Positions 11,582 to 25,281 of a stretch of DNA of 64,000 nucleotides are shown one piece after another (the stretch's first letter is position 1; the number at the start of each line of letters is the position of its first letter). The stretch covers positions 75,406,020 to 75,470,019 of the forward strand of contig JAWZYU010000008.1 in assembly GCA_038380435.1 (NCBI GenBank), written 5' to 3'. The position numbers were made by a program, and so were the translations under genes. The notes below the pieces were generated by a model. That model made no database searches and had not been told where the DNA came from. It worked only from the letters and a program-made list of their open reading frames with translations. Source of the DNA: Ryuthela nishihirai. Taxonomy: Eukaryota > Arthropoda > Arachnida > Araneae > Heptathelidae.

Positions 11582-12850
11582 TTCGGACAAAAAATATTGA
11601 AACACAAAAATTTTCCCTTCCTGAAATCAATGCCATTCATGAGGCTCTAAAACTCGTCATCGAAAACAACTATTTCCAGTTTGGCAACCAAATCTACAGG
11701 CAGGACTCGGGGGCCCCCATAGGCTCACCCCTTTCTGGCATCCTATCTGAGGTTGTCCTTCAAGATCTAGAAACAAAATTATTCAACTCAGCAGCAATTT
11801 TACCCTTCTTCTGGTGTCGCTATGTCGATGTTATATTTTTAATTTGGAATGGCAGCAATGAGCAATTAAACAGCCTCATTGACTATGCCAACAATATATG
11901 TTCTATGATACATTTTACGAAGGAGGAGGAAAATAGCAGTGTCATCCTCTATTTAGATGTTTTCATCCAAAAAAGTAAAGCAGGCACCTTTACGACGTCA
12001 GTGTACTGCAAGCCTACCTACATCCCCTCTGTAATTTGTGCGGACTCATGCACCCCATGGGCATACAAAATTGCAGCCTTCCATTCCCTCCCACATAGGG
12101 CCTTCACCGTGTCTTCAAACAAGCAGCTGCTTGAAAAAGAAATTCAAAACATCCATTCCATTGCTGATTCCCATGGCTGATTCCCATGGCTAAAACTCAA
12201 CAACAACAGACAAATTAATCAGTAAATATAGAAACCTAAACAGAAGAAATTTGGCTCTCCTCCCAATCACTGACCCCGAATATATAACCTTTTCCAGACC
12301 TATTTTTTACGTTCCTGTCTTATGTGAATCAGTCTGCAAATTACTCAGCCCAAAATATCAAAATTGTTTTCAGCCCAGTTCCAAATCTGAAGAAATTAAT
12401 CAAAAGCAAGACACAAATTTAGCCTACTTCAAAAATTGGGCGTATACCAATTTCCCCTACATTTGCCGGATAATTTTGTCGTTTACTACATCAGCAAAAC
12501 CATACATTCTTTACAAGAAAGGTTCACAGAGCACCAAACTGATGTCAGCCAAAACAAGCTAATGATGGCCGCCGCTGAGCTAGCAGTACAACACATGGCA
12601 ACAATAGACTGGGAGCCCCCCACACTGTTTGCACGTGCATCCACTTTCTACGGAACCATAGTCCACAAGGCTATTTGAAATAATGACCTCATCTGTCCCC
12701 ATCTGCAAACAAGACCCTGTAATCGTCCTTCATGACATGTAGAAAGCAGCTCTTTGTCTAAACAGATCTAACATCACTACATGGTGTCACTTCACTGAAG
12801 ACGGAGTGCTGTCATTGCTCCGAAAAGCTTCTGAGTTTTCTCCTAAAAAC
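11558..12850 (+). pseudogene. Penelope-like retroelement, 5' truncated
   Basis: The first frame (to 12180) carries reverse transcriptase wording: FQFGNQIYRQDSGAPIGSPL, SGILSEVVLQDLE, then RYVDVIFLIW, where the usual YVDD is YVDV, and ILYLDVFIQ. After stops and frame changes (12181-12678) come IISFT-like and VVYYISKTIHSLQERFTEHQ residues, the GIY-YIG endonuclease region of Penelope elements. Frame breaks at 12180 and near 12440 and the altered catalytic box mean it is dead. The start is truncated and marked by a palindrome. Confidence 0.85.
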
Positions 12851-13719
12851 TTTCAACATGCAAATAGTTTAAAGGATAAACTTTAAAATTTTATTGCTCG
12901 ACAGAGAATTTAAATCATTTTTAACATAAGTAAAAATATAAAAAAAATTGATTACAATTTCAACCTTTTTAATCAGTCTATAGTGATTAAAAGTAATCAT
13001 GATGTGACTTCTTTTATATATTCTTCAGTTTAATAACTGAATGGCTCTTCTTAAATCTTAATAATTAAAAGTATTAAAAGAAATTAAATTTATTCTTAAA
13101 ATCTTAATTAAAAGAATAAAATAAACGATTAGTGATATACATTTATGCATATATGATGCATCAGAGAAATTCTCCAAATCGGGTTAGGGCTCATCAATTG
13201 TTGAAATAGTTCAGCCTTGGGTGGACTGGGGTTCAATAACTTTGAGGGGTGGGAATGAAACCAAAAATTGAGCCCAAACTCATTTCTAATAGTTTGCTCA
13301 GAGAAGAAAAGAATCATTTTTAATAAAGGGAACTTTAAAAGATTTGAAAATAATAAAGCTTACTATGATAAGTTAGTCATTTTGAAAAATGTAGTTTACT
13401 TAAGGTTGCAAATGTGGTTTACAGAAGTGATTTAGCAAGAATGAAGCCATTTAAAATATACTACACACCTCGAAAATAAATATGCTGTTTTGGGTATGAA
13501 AACAGAATTACTTGAGTAATACAGCAATGCAGTTTGTTATTTGATAGAGGGAGGGCAGGAAAAGTTTTGATAAACTATCTACTACTTTTAACAGACTGCA
13601 AAACAGAGTTTAATAAAATACTTAAACAAATAAAAAGCTGATTAAAATTTTTTGGCTTTATAGCCTGGATGAAAAGTTTATAATTGTATTGAATGACAGA
13701 TTTGTTTGATTATGAAGAA

Positions 13720-14491
13720 TTGGGTTGTTTTACCTCTAAGCAGCACTTTTTTTGCACACACTTGGCTAAATAGCCAGATCACAAGGACCCCAAGAGCTCA
13801 AAGGGGACCCAGCGAACAGCTGTTAGGAGACAGATGGTAGCTTCCCATCAAGGCCATTCAGCATCTTCTTTAGCGTGCACAGGGTATGTCTCTCCTGCAA
13901 ATGGGACATTGACTTAATATTCCATCTGATGGATGGTGGCCTTTCCAAGCCCATCATTGTCCCCTACTGACTGGGTTGGGTTGTTTCACCTCTGAGCGGC
14001 ACTTTTTTGCACACCATGGGCTAAATGGCCAGGTCACATGGACCCCGAAGGCTCAGAGAAGGTTGGGGGAGGGGACCCACTGGAACAGCTGTTGGGAGAC
14101 AGATGGTAGCCTCCCGTCAAGGCCATCCAGCGTGTTCTTTAACGTGCACAGAGTATGGCTCTCCCGCACACGGGGCCACGGCTTAACAACCCATCCGATG
14201 GACGGCGGCCTTTCCAAGCCCATCGGTGTCCCCTACTGACCGTGGGCAGGGGGGGGGGGGAATTTGCGGAGATAAATCTCAACGCTGACCCAGCTGGGAC
14301 TCGAACCTGGGAACTACAGATTACGGGCCTGGCGCGCTACCAACTGAGCCCCCCCCCCCCCCCCCCCTACTGACTGTGGGCAAGGTGGGGAGTTTTGTGG
14401 AGATAAATCTTAATGGCCCAGGTGAGACTCCAACCTGGAAACTGCAGATTACAAACCTGGTGTGCTACTAATTGAACCACCCCCAGCCCCA
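13720..14491 (-). repeat. older SINE-A copy, split by a younger one
   Basis: A diverged SINE-A occupies 13720-13973 and 14364-14491, flanked by the 11-bp duplication ATTATGAAGAA at 13709-13719 and 14492-14502. The two halves join at CCCCTACTGACTG. Mismatches to the other copies are frequent, unlike the inserted copy. Confidence 0.88.
13974..14363 (-). repeat. younger SINE-A nested in an older SINE-A
   Basis: This copy closely matches those at 7511, 23292 and 47946. It is flanked by CCCCTACTGACTG at 13961-13973 and 14364-14376, which is part of the host SINE itself. G and C runs at 14250-14260 and 14349-14366 may be sequencing length errors. Confidence 0.9.
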
Positions 14492-15045
14492 ATTATGAAG
14501 AAACCTGATGAGTCAGTTAACATTTAGAAGACAAATGATACAACAATTGTACCAATAATAAAATACATTCATAACATGCATGGCATTGGTGTACCTACTA
14601 TTTTTTCCCACCAACTTCATGGTTAAAAAAATAGTCGAAAGATAATAAGAGAGATGGATGTGTTTCTCTTCCCAGATGGTCACCAACACACAGTGTAATG
14701 GATCATATGCTACTTATTAGCAAAGGAGACAATGGATGAGGAATTCAGGTGGACTTTATCACCCTTTGGGGTTAAAAATTTGACAGGAGATCATGTGTGA
14801 GTCCATAGTCATAGATTCAGAATTATAATTGAATCAAACAATAACCAATAATAGATTGGACAAACCTGTATTTTGTCTCCCACCTCCCAAAAACATAATC
14901 ATTTACCATCTCTGAGATTTGACGCTGTTTCCTGGTTATGCTTTACACATTTGCTACCTAAAATTCTGTCAGTTTCAGTAAATGCTATTTTAAAAATTGA
15001 AACTCTAAATAACTTAAGTTACAGAAAATAGTATATAAAATTTAC

Positions 15046-15320
15046 TGGTTGAGGACTGGTGTATAACTATTTCTGTCTTCTTCTATCACAGATACCATGA
15101 GAGCTATTAATTTGTGCCAAAAATCTAAATTGTGCAAACTGGGACCATGATCTTCTGGAGCACTGCCATCTCTGTTTTTATCCTGAGGTTCAGCTTGAAA
15201 TTCTCTGCCATATAGTTCATAACAGTTTTCAAAAAGAAATTGGTAAGTAGACCGAAGGCATGCTTTCACACAGTCTTTGACAACAGTGCTTGCCCGAGGA
15301 GGACTGGACAGTTCTTGCAC
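15046..15320 (-). CDS. unc-13: unc-13 exon W10: MUN domain (largest exon here)
   Basis: Encodes [40 protein letters not shown], a charged variable loop ([19 protein letters not shown]), then [20 protein letters not shown] and [12 protein letters not shown]. The [17 protein letters not shown] wording follows insect Unc-13, where mammals have CLNSTYEYIF. The acceptor is TTCCAG and the donor GTAAAT. The last two bases (CA) are completed to Gln by the next exon. A longer open frame runs past the donor into TAA, which is intron read-through. Confidence 0.97.
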
Positions 15321-15638
15321 CTGGAATGGATGAAAATGCATTGACTTATATTAAAAATGGTGTTACAATAAACATAATGTAGTACAATTTATTTTTTGTT
15401 ACTATATATAGATTCACATTTTTATTATGAAATACAAAAGTGGATTAGAAATAATTAAACGAAGCTTACATGAAATATTCATGATCACATCAAAATAGAT
15501 AAAATCAGTAAAAAAAAAGATATTACTTAAAATAAAAAAACAACAACTGAGAATTCAAATATTACTTCAAACAGTAGAAAGTTTGTATCATTTGAAATAG
15601 GTATATCACACATATGAACTCTCAGGCTATATTTATTA

Positions 15639-15845
<207 letters not shown>

Positions 15846-16908
15846 CTAATTACAAAAAGTTCACATGTTTAACCATCAATAGCTATCTTGCTATCTCACC
15901 CCAGTATCATCATTCTTTTTGTGATCGACTTTTTTTTTCTGCAAGTGCACTATCAAGAAATGTTGAAAATTTGTAAAAAAAAGTTTGAAAATTTATAAAA
16001 TTGTATTTCGTATTTTTCATAAAGTTCCTCTTTTAAAGATATATCAGAATTTATTTATTTCTATTTGTTTTTATTCAGTTGTAAGATGAAATTCTCATTC
16101 ACTAATTTGCTGCATCTGCTCTTCAGCCTAATTTTTAAGTTGTGGTGATGCACTTTACCTGCTCCATTTTTTTTTACCCAATGTATATATTCATAAGTCT
16201 GTAAATGGTAGCTAGGCATAAACTGGAAGGAGAGCTGTGTACCAATCCCCAGTGATGATGCACAGAACCGGCCAGGTCTAACACCTAATGTCCGACCCCG
16301 CCTTCTCATGGTGCAGACAGTTAGTACTTTTCAAAACAGATATTCTCTTTTGGAAGGGAACAGAAGGGGAGGGCTGCCAATTCAGTATGGCCTACTGATC
16401 TGGTCAACTTCACAGGGTCCTGGTGCTGACCATTTATACCTACTAGACTGGACTTGTTTATGGATTTGAGCTTGATTACACATCCTGGACTTGCTGCACT
16501 GGTGGGCCTCTGTTGAGGGAAATTCTGCTGCTGTGTTTTCTGTTTGTTTCTCAGTTGTCAGCCCTAAGTGAACAGAGACATGGGATACCTTATATCAGCT
16601 GGTGAATAATCCTAATCAGAGGCCATCACAGGTACCTGAACCTCACTTAGCTAGTTGGGCATTGTCAAGCCTAAACTGGAGTAATGGTCTCAGGCAGGCC
16701 ATATGGCTCTTGAAAAAGTCCACTTGAAAAGGTGGAGCCTGAAGTTCCTACCAGCATCGGTGACTTCAGCCTTTAGCAGAGGAAGAACAGGTCTTTGCCC
16801 CATGCCTGCGATTAGGGGGCTGTTTGATACTGTTGGCCCTACCTATCTCAATAAACCTAGATTCTTTAAAAATCCTACTAATCATTTTCTCTCTGCAGAA
16901 CATGGAAC

Positions 16909-18566
16909 ATGAGGACATTATATAGAGATTATTCTCTTGATGTCCTCCCACAGGAATTCCAGTGCAATAACCTAGATATTCTAGGCTTGCAAGAGACCAG
17001 ATGGACAGGTAAAGGTGAGATACTTAAAAATAACTTTAAATTTCTTTTTACAGGGAGTGAGGATGGAAAGCATCACCAAGGCATGGGTCTGCTTCTCAGC
17101 AGACACACTAGTGATGCTCTTTTAGGATATGAGTGCATTAATGAAAGGTTTCTTACAGCAAAATTTCAGACAAGTGTTAAAGACTTGAATGTTATCTGCT
17201 GTTATGCCCCCACTGAGGATGCCGATGATGATGAGAAGGATAGGTTTTACGGACTTCAGGATATTTTGAATTCTATCAAGAAAGGAGATATTACCCTTGT
17301 TCTAGGTGACTTCAATGCCAAAGTTGGTACTGACTCTGACCTGTGGGGAGGAGTAATAGCCCCTTTTGGTATTGGTAGCTGCAATGGCAATGGGCAATGT
17401 CTCCTACAGGTAAGTAAACTCAATGGATTCAGAATAACTAACACTTATTACAAACACCGCAACATACATAAGTACACATGGGTTTCACCCGATGGGCTGC
17501 ATAAGAATACAATTGATTATATATTAATTAACAGCAAATGGGCTAGTTCTGTTAAGAATACCAGGGCATATAGGGGAGCTGAAATTGGATCTGACCATTA
17601 CCTTGTTAAAAGTGTCTTGCAACTTAAACTTAAAAAGTGTTGTGCTAGGATTAAAAAATTTACTTTTAATACTGAAGCTCTGAAAGACCCAGTTATAGAC
17701 AAAGCTTACCATGATAGGTTACTTAGTCATTATGACAGTCATGGTTTGCTTACTACTGAAGTTGAGGAAGAATGGGGCCATTTTAAACAGGCATTTTTGG
17801 AAACTAACAGTACTCTTTTAGGAAAAAAGCAGCAGAGGAGGCAGAATTATTTAAGTGATAAGGCACTTGAGCTTATTTCAGAAAGCAGGAACTGCAGGAA
17901 TGTCTTTAATCAGTACCCTACTAGTCCTAATAGAAAGGATTACAGAGAGCTTAATAAATGTGTAAAGGATCAGTTAGCTACTGATAAAAATCTTTGGCTT
18001 GATGGCTTGGCTGACAAAGCTGAGGAAGCAGTTAGGCTGCACAACAGCAGAGAGCTGTACCCGGATAGTTAATGTTTTATGTGGTAGAAAACGGACAGGT
18101 ATACAGGGATTGAAGAATAAACAAGGTAAGGTTATATAAGGTGAGGATTCTGTCATGGCTAGGTGGGCTGAGCATTTCAGTGATGTTCTAAACAATGTGG
18201 TTAGTTCTACTCCCATTGTTTGCCATGTTGATAGATGCATTGGTGCTTTAATGTTTGGCCCTATAACACAATCTGAAGTTATATTGGTTATTTCTAAACT
18301 TAAACTTCATAAATCTCCAGGGGTAGATGAAATTACTATGGAAATGATTAGAACTGGGAATGTTTCGGTTACCACTTGGATGACTGAAATTTTGAATATC
18401 TTTTATGATAAAGGCATGGTTCCTAAGGATTTTACCAGAGCTATTATTATCCCTATTTTCAAAAAAGGTGATCGCAGTTCTTGTGATAACAATAGGGGTA
18501 TCAGCCTACTCTCTGTTCCAGGTAAAGTTCTTTGCATGATTGTGCTTAATAGAATTAAGAATCTGG
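16909..18566 (+). pseudogene. LINE ORF, endonuclease and first part of RT
   Basis: Opens at MRTLYRDYSLDVLP after a TWN motif. Endonuclease motifs in order: LDILGLQETRWTGKGE (catalytic Glu in QETRW), VICCYAPTED, LVLGDFNAKVG (GDFN), IDYILINSKW and IGSDHYLVKS (catalytic Asp-His). A one-base insertion near 18060 shifts the frame and ends the ORF at LYPDS. The reading resumes by 18155 with HKSPGVDEITMEMI, AIIIPIFKKGDRSSCDNNRG and ISLLSVPGKV, early RT motifs. The RT is cut at NRIKNL by the LTR. Confidence 0.88.
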
Positions 18567-19292
18567 TGTGATGCCCCCTCATTCACTTTTACTTTACCTT
18601 AACCAGTTTTTGCTAATTTATATTATATTTATCATTTTGGGGATTTTATTTCATTTTTGGCATCACAGTGCTCGTTTCCAAGAGTTCGGAGTTGCGCAGC
18701 GCAACTCCGAACTTTCGATTGTCACCCGCTAAAGCGTGTTACAAGGACACACCCACTCTTGCGTCATAGCTTTCACCATTTGTCAATTTATGCATATGTC
18801 TTTCCCGACGTGCAACATGACACGTGCGGGCTCTGTAGCCTCTTGTTATAACCTGGTGACACGATAGTCACAGTCAGTGTTTAGTCAGTGGAGTTGGTGT
18901 TGAGTGTTGGAGTTTTGTTGAAGAGTTTGTAATGAGTTTGAAATGATGTAGTATCTTCTTCATTGAAGTTTTGGTGAGTGAATTTTGGAAATAAATTTGT
19001 TTTGTTATTTAAGCCTTTTTGAGTCTTTACTAACTTTTTTTCTCTTGAGCAATGTTAATTATTTTGATTAGAATTAATCTTTAAATTTTGACAATCATTT
19101 AATATTTTTGAATTCTTACTCATTAATGCTCACTGGTATTTCGAACCCTAAATTAAACTTTATTTTTTGGCAATTTGTTAATTATTGCCTGGTGCCTGAC
19201 TCAGCTATCCGGAGCATGAAAATAATTGGATCAGACAAAGGGTCCAAAACGTAATAAACTTTAAAAGTATTTCATTTCTTTGGAACATTACA
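18567..19292 (+). mobile_element. solo LTR, copy 1 (TGTGATGCC...ACATTACA)
   Basis: Begins TGTGATGCCCCCTCATTCAC and ends TTTGGAACATTACA, so has TG...CA termini. The 4-bp flanks are CTGG and ATGG (one mismatch), inserted between the LINE's CTGG and TTGAC. AATAAA-like motifs occur near 18990. It has no internal region, primer-binding site or polypeptide. A 15-bp-arm hairpin lies at 18683-18713. Four-base duplications are common for Ty3/gypsy-type elements; that class is inference. Confidence 0.8.
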
Positions 19293-20530
19293 ATGGTTGA
19301 CAGTCAATTCGTGATGAGCAATGTGGATTCAGAAGTGGTAGGGGATGTGTAGATCAGATATTTTCACTTAGGCAGATTCTTGAGAAATTTTTAAAGTTTC
19401 AGAAACCTTTGGTTGGTAGCTTTGATTACAAAAAGGCTTTCGACTCTGTTGATCATCATAATTTGTGGTTGATTGTGAGATCATATGGCATACCAGACAA
19501 GTTAGTTAATGTAATGAAAGCTTTCTATAATAACACTGAGTCATGTGTGAGAGTTAGTAAGGCTTGTAGTAATTGGTTTAGCATTACTTCTGGTGTTCAA
19601 CAAGGGTGCATTTTGTCTTGTTTTCTCTTTAGTTTGGTTATTGATTATGTTATGCAAAATTCACTGCAAGGGAAAGATTTTAGTTTTAAATGGTCTGGAG
19701 GTAAGAAAATTTCTGATTTAGAAATGTGGATGCTTCGCAAACAGGATAATAGGAAACTAGATGCTGATGATTTAGCCCTTTTGGCAAATGATGTTCATGA
19801 GATGAACTCTTTCATTCAAACTGTTGATGAGACTGGTAGTAGAGTAGGTTTGGTTATAAACAGAGAGAAAACTAGAGTTATGAAAATTGATCAGGCAAGC
19901 TGTGATTCAGTTAATCGGAATGGTTGCAGTCTTGAGCAGGTGTCACAGTTTAATTACCTTGGGAGCTATGTAGCAGATACTGGTGATGTGCGGCATGAGA
20001 TTAACAGACGGATAGGGATTGCTGCCATGACTTTTAAGAATCTATGGAGAGTGTGGAGAAATAGGCGTACACACCTAAAGACTAAAATTAGACTGTATAA
20101 TAGTTTGGTTCTTTCTAGGGTTAGATATGGTAGTGAAACTTGGACACTTTGTAAACAAGATAACAGGAAACTAGATGCTTTTGATTCCAGATGCTTACGC
20201 AGTATCTTGGGCATTAGGTGGTTCAGCTTTGTAACTAATGATGAGGTTAGGCAAAGGAGTCTGCAATCTCCTTTAAGCAGCATATTGTGCAGAGAGAGAC
20301 TCCTCTGGTTTGGCCATGTTGCCCATATCGATAATTATAGATTGGCGAATAGGGTTATGAACAGTGGCCTAAAGACCTCAGAAAGAGGGGGAGACGTAAG
20401 ATGCAATGGGCAGACAATGTCAAACAGGACCTTGCTAAAATTGGTGTGCAGTGGCCAGATGCAGCAGATGTAGCTAAGGACAGATATGCTTGGAGAATTA
20501 AACTGCACAGTCTGGTTGAACCTCCGTAGC
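19293..20530 (+). pseudogene. LINE ORF, remainder of RT and C-terminus
   Basis: Resumes after the LTR with DEQCGFRSGRGCVDQIFSLR, then DYKKAFDSVDHHNLW (first catalytic Asp), SGVQQGCILS, and the catalytic box, which reads DADDLALLAND instead of YADD. The C-terminus has FNYLGSYVADTGDVRHEINR, RVRYGSETWTLCKQDNRKLD and LLWFGHVAHID, as in RTE-like elements. A one-base loss near 19306 and a frame change near 20390 confirm decay. Confidence 0.88.
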
Positions 20531-20769
20531 CCGTGGCTGCTTGAGGATGATGATGATGATATATTCATAAAATGAACAGCAGTCAATTTCTTTTATGAGA
20601 GTAGGGACACGATAGTAGAGAACTAATATTAAAGTTTAGAGTAGTGATATGAAAATAATGTTCTGAGGAAACTATGTAGATGCATGAAGCATAGAAAAAC
20701 CAAGGAAATGTTTAGTTCTGTTATGTAATACAATCATCCAGTCAAATGGTGTAAGAGCATTCTAAACAT

Positions 20770-20876
20770 AACAGTTTTTGCGTAACAGGTTTATTTTCAA
20801 TGTTAGGGAGCTCTGAAAGTGGCTTTATATTCACATAACATGGAAGTGTCCGGACACTTTTTTCAACATAGTGTAT
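20770..20876 (+). mobile_element. MITE-D, right arm only
   Basis: GTTAGGGAGCTCTGAAAGTG and TTCACATAACATGGAAGTGT match the right arm at 48955-49015. No left arm was found. Confidence 0.55.
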
Positions 20877-21994
20877 ATGCCATCTTAATAAACTATTGCT
20901 TTCGAAATATGTGAATGCTGAGAAATATTAAACATTAGCATTTCATAAGTCTTTAAAAATATTAGTTTTTTAATATTCAATATATTTTTTTCTTACTTTC
21001 TGAACTGTGCAACAGCATTAGTCACTGCAAAATTGGCAATTCACATTTATTAACAATATTTTTTTATTACTTAATCCTCATTTTTATTACACATGAAGCT
21101 TGCCACTAAGAATATAAATTCAATACTAAATAATGAATCTGTATCAATGACACACTAACAGGATATGAAAAACATGTCAATTGTTTGATGAAGGGAGATG
21201 CAAAATCATTCTTCAAATAAAGTCAATATTGTTTCTGTTCAATGAGAAAATGTAGTTTAAAAAAAGTTATGTTATATTTCAAATAAACTGTGTATTTTTG
21301 AAATCATTTATAATACATCCATATAGAGATTAGTAACAAAATGATATCTATTTTTGAGGATAAGTATACCATCTGAATTATGTAACCTTCATTATTTATA
21401 TTCAAATTTTATGAATTTCTTTAAAATTTACATGTGAATCAATACATTTGAATGCCAGATCATTCAATAAGACTTTTCAAAATTATAAATACAAGATATG
21501 ATTTTATTCAAACTTTCAGAATAAAGAAGATATGATTTTATAAAGCTTTAAAATATGAAAAATGTTTATTTCTGTTTCTTAACTTCGTAAATTACTATTT
21601 AAAATATACATAGAAAAATATGTCATATTAAAAATAATATTTTAATGCATTGCATTATTCAGTATTTAACTTTTTGGAACCATTTACACATCTTTTTTTG
21701 ATGCAAATATTTAACAATGGCTCTCTTACAATAAAGATTAAAAACCTAAGAGATTAAAAAATGACAGATCAGACAGAATACTTAATAAAATATAAATATG
21801 TATGTTTTTCACAAAAAGTAAATATTTTGACACAATAAAAATCGGGTGTAATGAAGGGAACATTAATTTTATTGCTTTTTGCATATGAAGTGTAGTGGCC
21901 CACTGCTACAACAGAGAATGTGCATGTACTAGATTCTAAGAGTGCTCTTGGCCTAGCAGCTCTAATCATATCACCTCTCTCAGAGGCTTTGTCA

Positions 21995-22060
21995 TTCCCT
22001 CAGGGGTCCTTAGTTCGATTCCAGGTCAGGGAAGCCTCATTTGTGTAAAATGTATTCCTT
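21995..22060 (+). repeat. tRNA-like SINE remnant
   Basis: TTAGTTCGATTCCAGGTCAGG has a B-box-like GTTCGATTCC in the plus orientation after a plausible A-box region. No tail or duplication was recognised. Confidence 0.35.
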
Positions 22061-22209
22061 ACTTCGAGCAGAGCTGCCTAAGTCTGATTTGGCTCATACT
22101 AGTTAATTGAAAAAAGATAATTAACGATTATCTATTATATATGATGAATGTATGGGGCACCAGACTCGTACATTCATCATACATAATATGTAAGAGGAAT
22201 ATATATTCT

Positions 22210-22665
22210 TTAACCCTTACCATTCCAGGCCTGAAAAACTGAATTGTACCCTGGGGCCAGGCATTTTTTCAACTATGTTCAGGCAAAAAAAGTGAACTTT
22301 AGAACTTTTTTTGCTAAATAACTAGTGAAAGGTATTATGGCATGTTTCATGCCAAATTGATCAGCATTTAATTCTGGATTTTCTAAAAATAAAATATTTA
22401 ACAAAAAAAAGACTAATTTAATTTTAATAGGACTTTTATAGAGGCATATAGTAAAAAAATGCATCTGGCAATACAAAAATATTTATTAAAAAAATAGACA
22501 AATGATTATAATGCATATAAATAAAAAGGCTATTTGCTTATGAATAAGAAAACGTAACTTTTTTCTTAAATGAAGAATATTACTCTGTTTTTCAAAATTT
22601 TTTTATGGTCCTATACTTTGAGAAAAGTCCAGGCTTTTCACTAGCTCTGACCAGTCAAAAAAAAA
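22210..22665 (+). mobile_element. TTAACCC-ended repeat, copy 2
   Basis: Starts TTAACCCTTACCATTCC and aligns to the reverse complement of 2148-2621. The similarity fades after TTTGAGAAAAGTCCAGGCTTT. It has no coding capacity. The far terminus was not found. Confidence 0.5.
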
Positions 22666-23118
22666 GATGAACTGATCTCAATCAGTTGTGACTCTTCTGT
22701 TAAATGAGTCAATGAAATGTTTTATAAAAAGCTCACAATTTTCCAGTTCAAGTTGATATCATTTGTTTTAATCCTTCAAAAACTATATTTCACCAGCAAA
22801 GCAAACTGCAAAAACATTTATTATAGTACTTTCTGAACACAGTATAAATATCTGATCTGTACAGCCTAACATGTTTAGGTTTGAAACCAAAACCAGACAT
22901 TCGCCAATTGATATTATGCTCCTATGATATTGCTGATCACATGATCAAAGAAATACAGATTTTTCTCTTCATATTCCTTTAATAAAAGATATCTGATGAT
23001 AGATAAACATAATTTACATTGAAATAGTTTTTAATTGCAAAATATAATAAAAAGCTGCAAAACGTATACAGATGCATTTTCATGCAAATCACTGAAATTC
23101 TCCAATAAAAAATGTTAC

Positions 23119-23253
23119 CTTGTTATCTGACTTCATTTTAGTGAGAACATATATGGTCCGATCTTTAGTAAACAAACCAATTAACTCACTAGAGATCTCT
23201 TCAGCTAGTGGAGAAGTGATAGGAAAGAAATCATAGCATGCCAATCTCATTTC
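23119..23253 (-). CDS. candidate extra cassette exon inside unc-13 MUN domain
   Basis: A 135-bp open stretch with acceptor TGCAG and donor GTAACA, phase 0 at both ends. It would translate as EMRLACYDFFPITSPLAEEI, SSELIGLFTKDRTIYVLTKM and KSDNK. It sits between two exons that also join in phase 0 (after MYR and before NNFP), so including or skipping it keeps the frame. I do not recall these 45 residues from any Unc-13 protein. The composition (mixed helix-forming, few low-complexity residues) looks like real protein. The polypyrimidine tract is weak and lies about 20 bases from the AG. Alternatives: exon of a nested gene, a decayed transposon ORF, or chance. No transposase motif was recognised in it. 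Confidence 0.45.
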
Positions 23254-25236
<1,983 letters not shown>

Positions 25237-25281
25237 TTAACAACATGTAATCATTTTTCACCACTAATGCCAAAGTTAAAT

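Larger units (their letters stand above)
9117..15045 (-). other. unc-13 intron W10-W11
   Basis: A 5.9-kb intron. It holds an inverted pair of MITE-B copies (9256-10333), an LTR fragment (10325-10426), C-rich and TAAA simple repeats (10588-10630), a tRNA-like stretch (11385-11465), a Penelope-like element (11558-12850) and two nested SINE-A copies (13720-14491). The stretches 10640-11370, 12900-13700 and 14510-15040 show nothing recognisable. Confidence 0.75.
16300..20560 (+). mobile_element. RTE-like LINE, near full length, split by an LTR
   Basis: The order is a 5' untranslated part (about 16300-16905), endonuclease, spacer, reverse transcriptase, and a tail ending in GATGATGATGAT repeats at about 20548-20561. 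A solo LTR interrupts the RT at 18567-19292. The exact 5' end is uncertain. The endonuclease-RT layout and the microsatellite tail fit the RTE group of non-LTR retrotransposons; a full domain search could move it to a neighbouring clade. Confidence 0.85.

Noticed and set aside
14346..14366. Long C run as a functional G-quadruplex-type element
   Set aside because: It sits at the end of a SINE where other copies have CCACCCCCGCCCC. It is more likely slippage or a sequencing length error.
16909..18072. A 387-residue ORF resembling craniofacial development protein 2-like entries
   Set aside because: Such database names usually label LINE endonucleases. The motifs QETRW, GDFNAKVG and SDHYLV and the downstream RT show it is a retrotransposon ORF and not a host gene.
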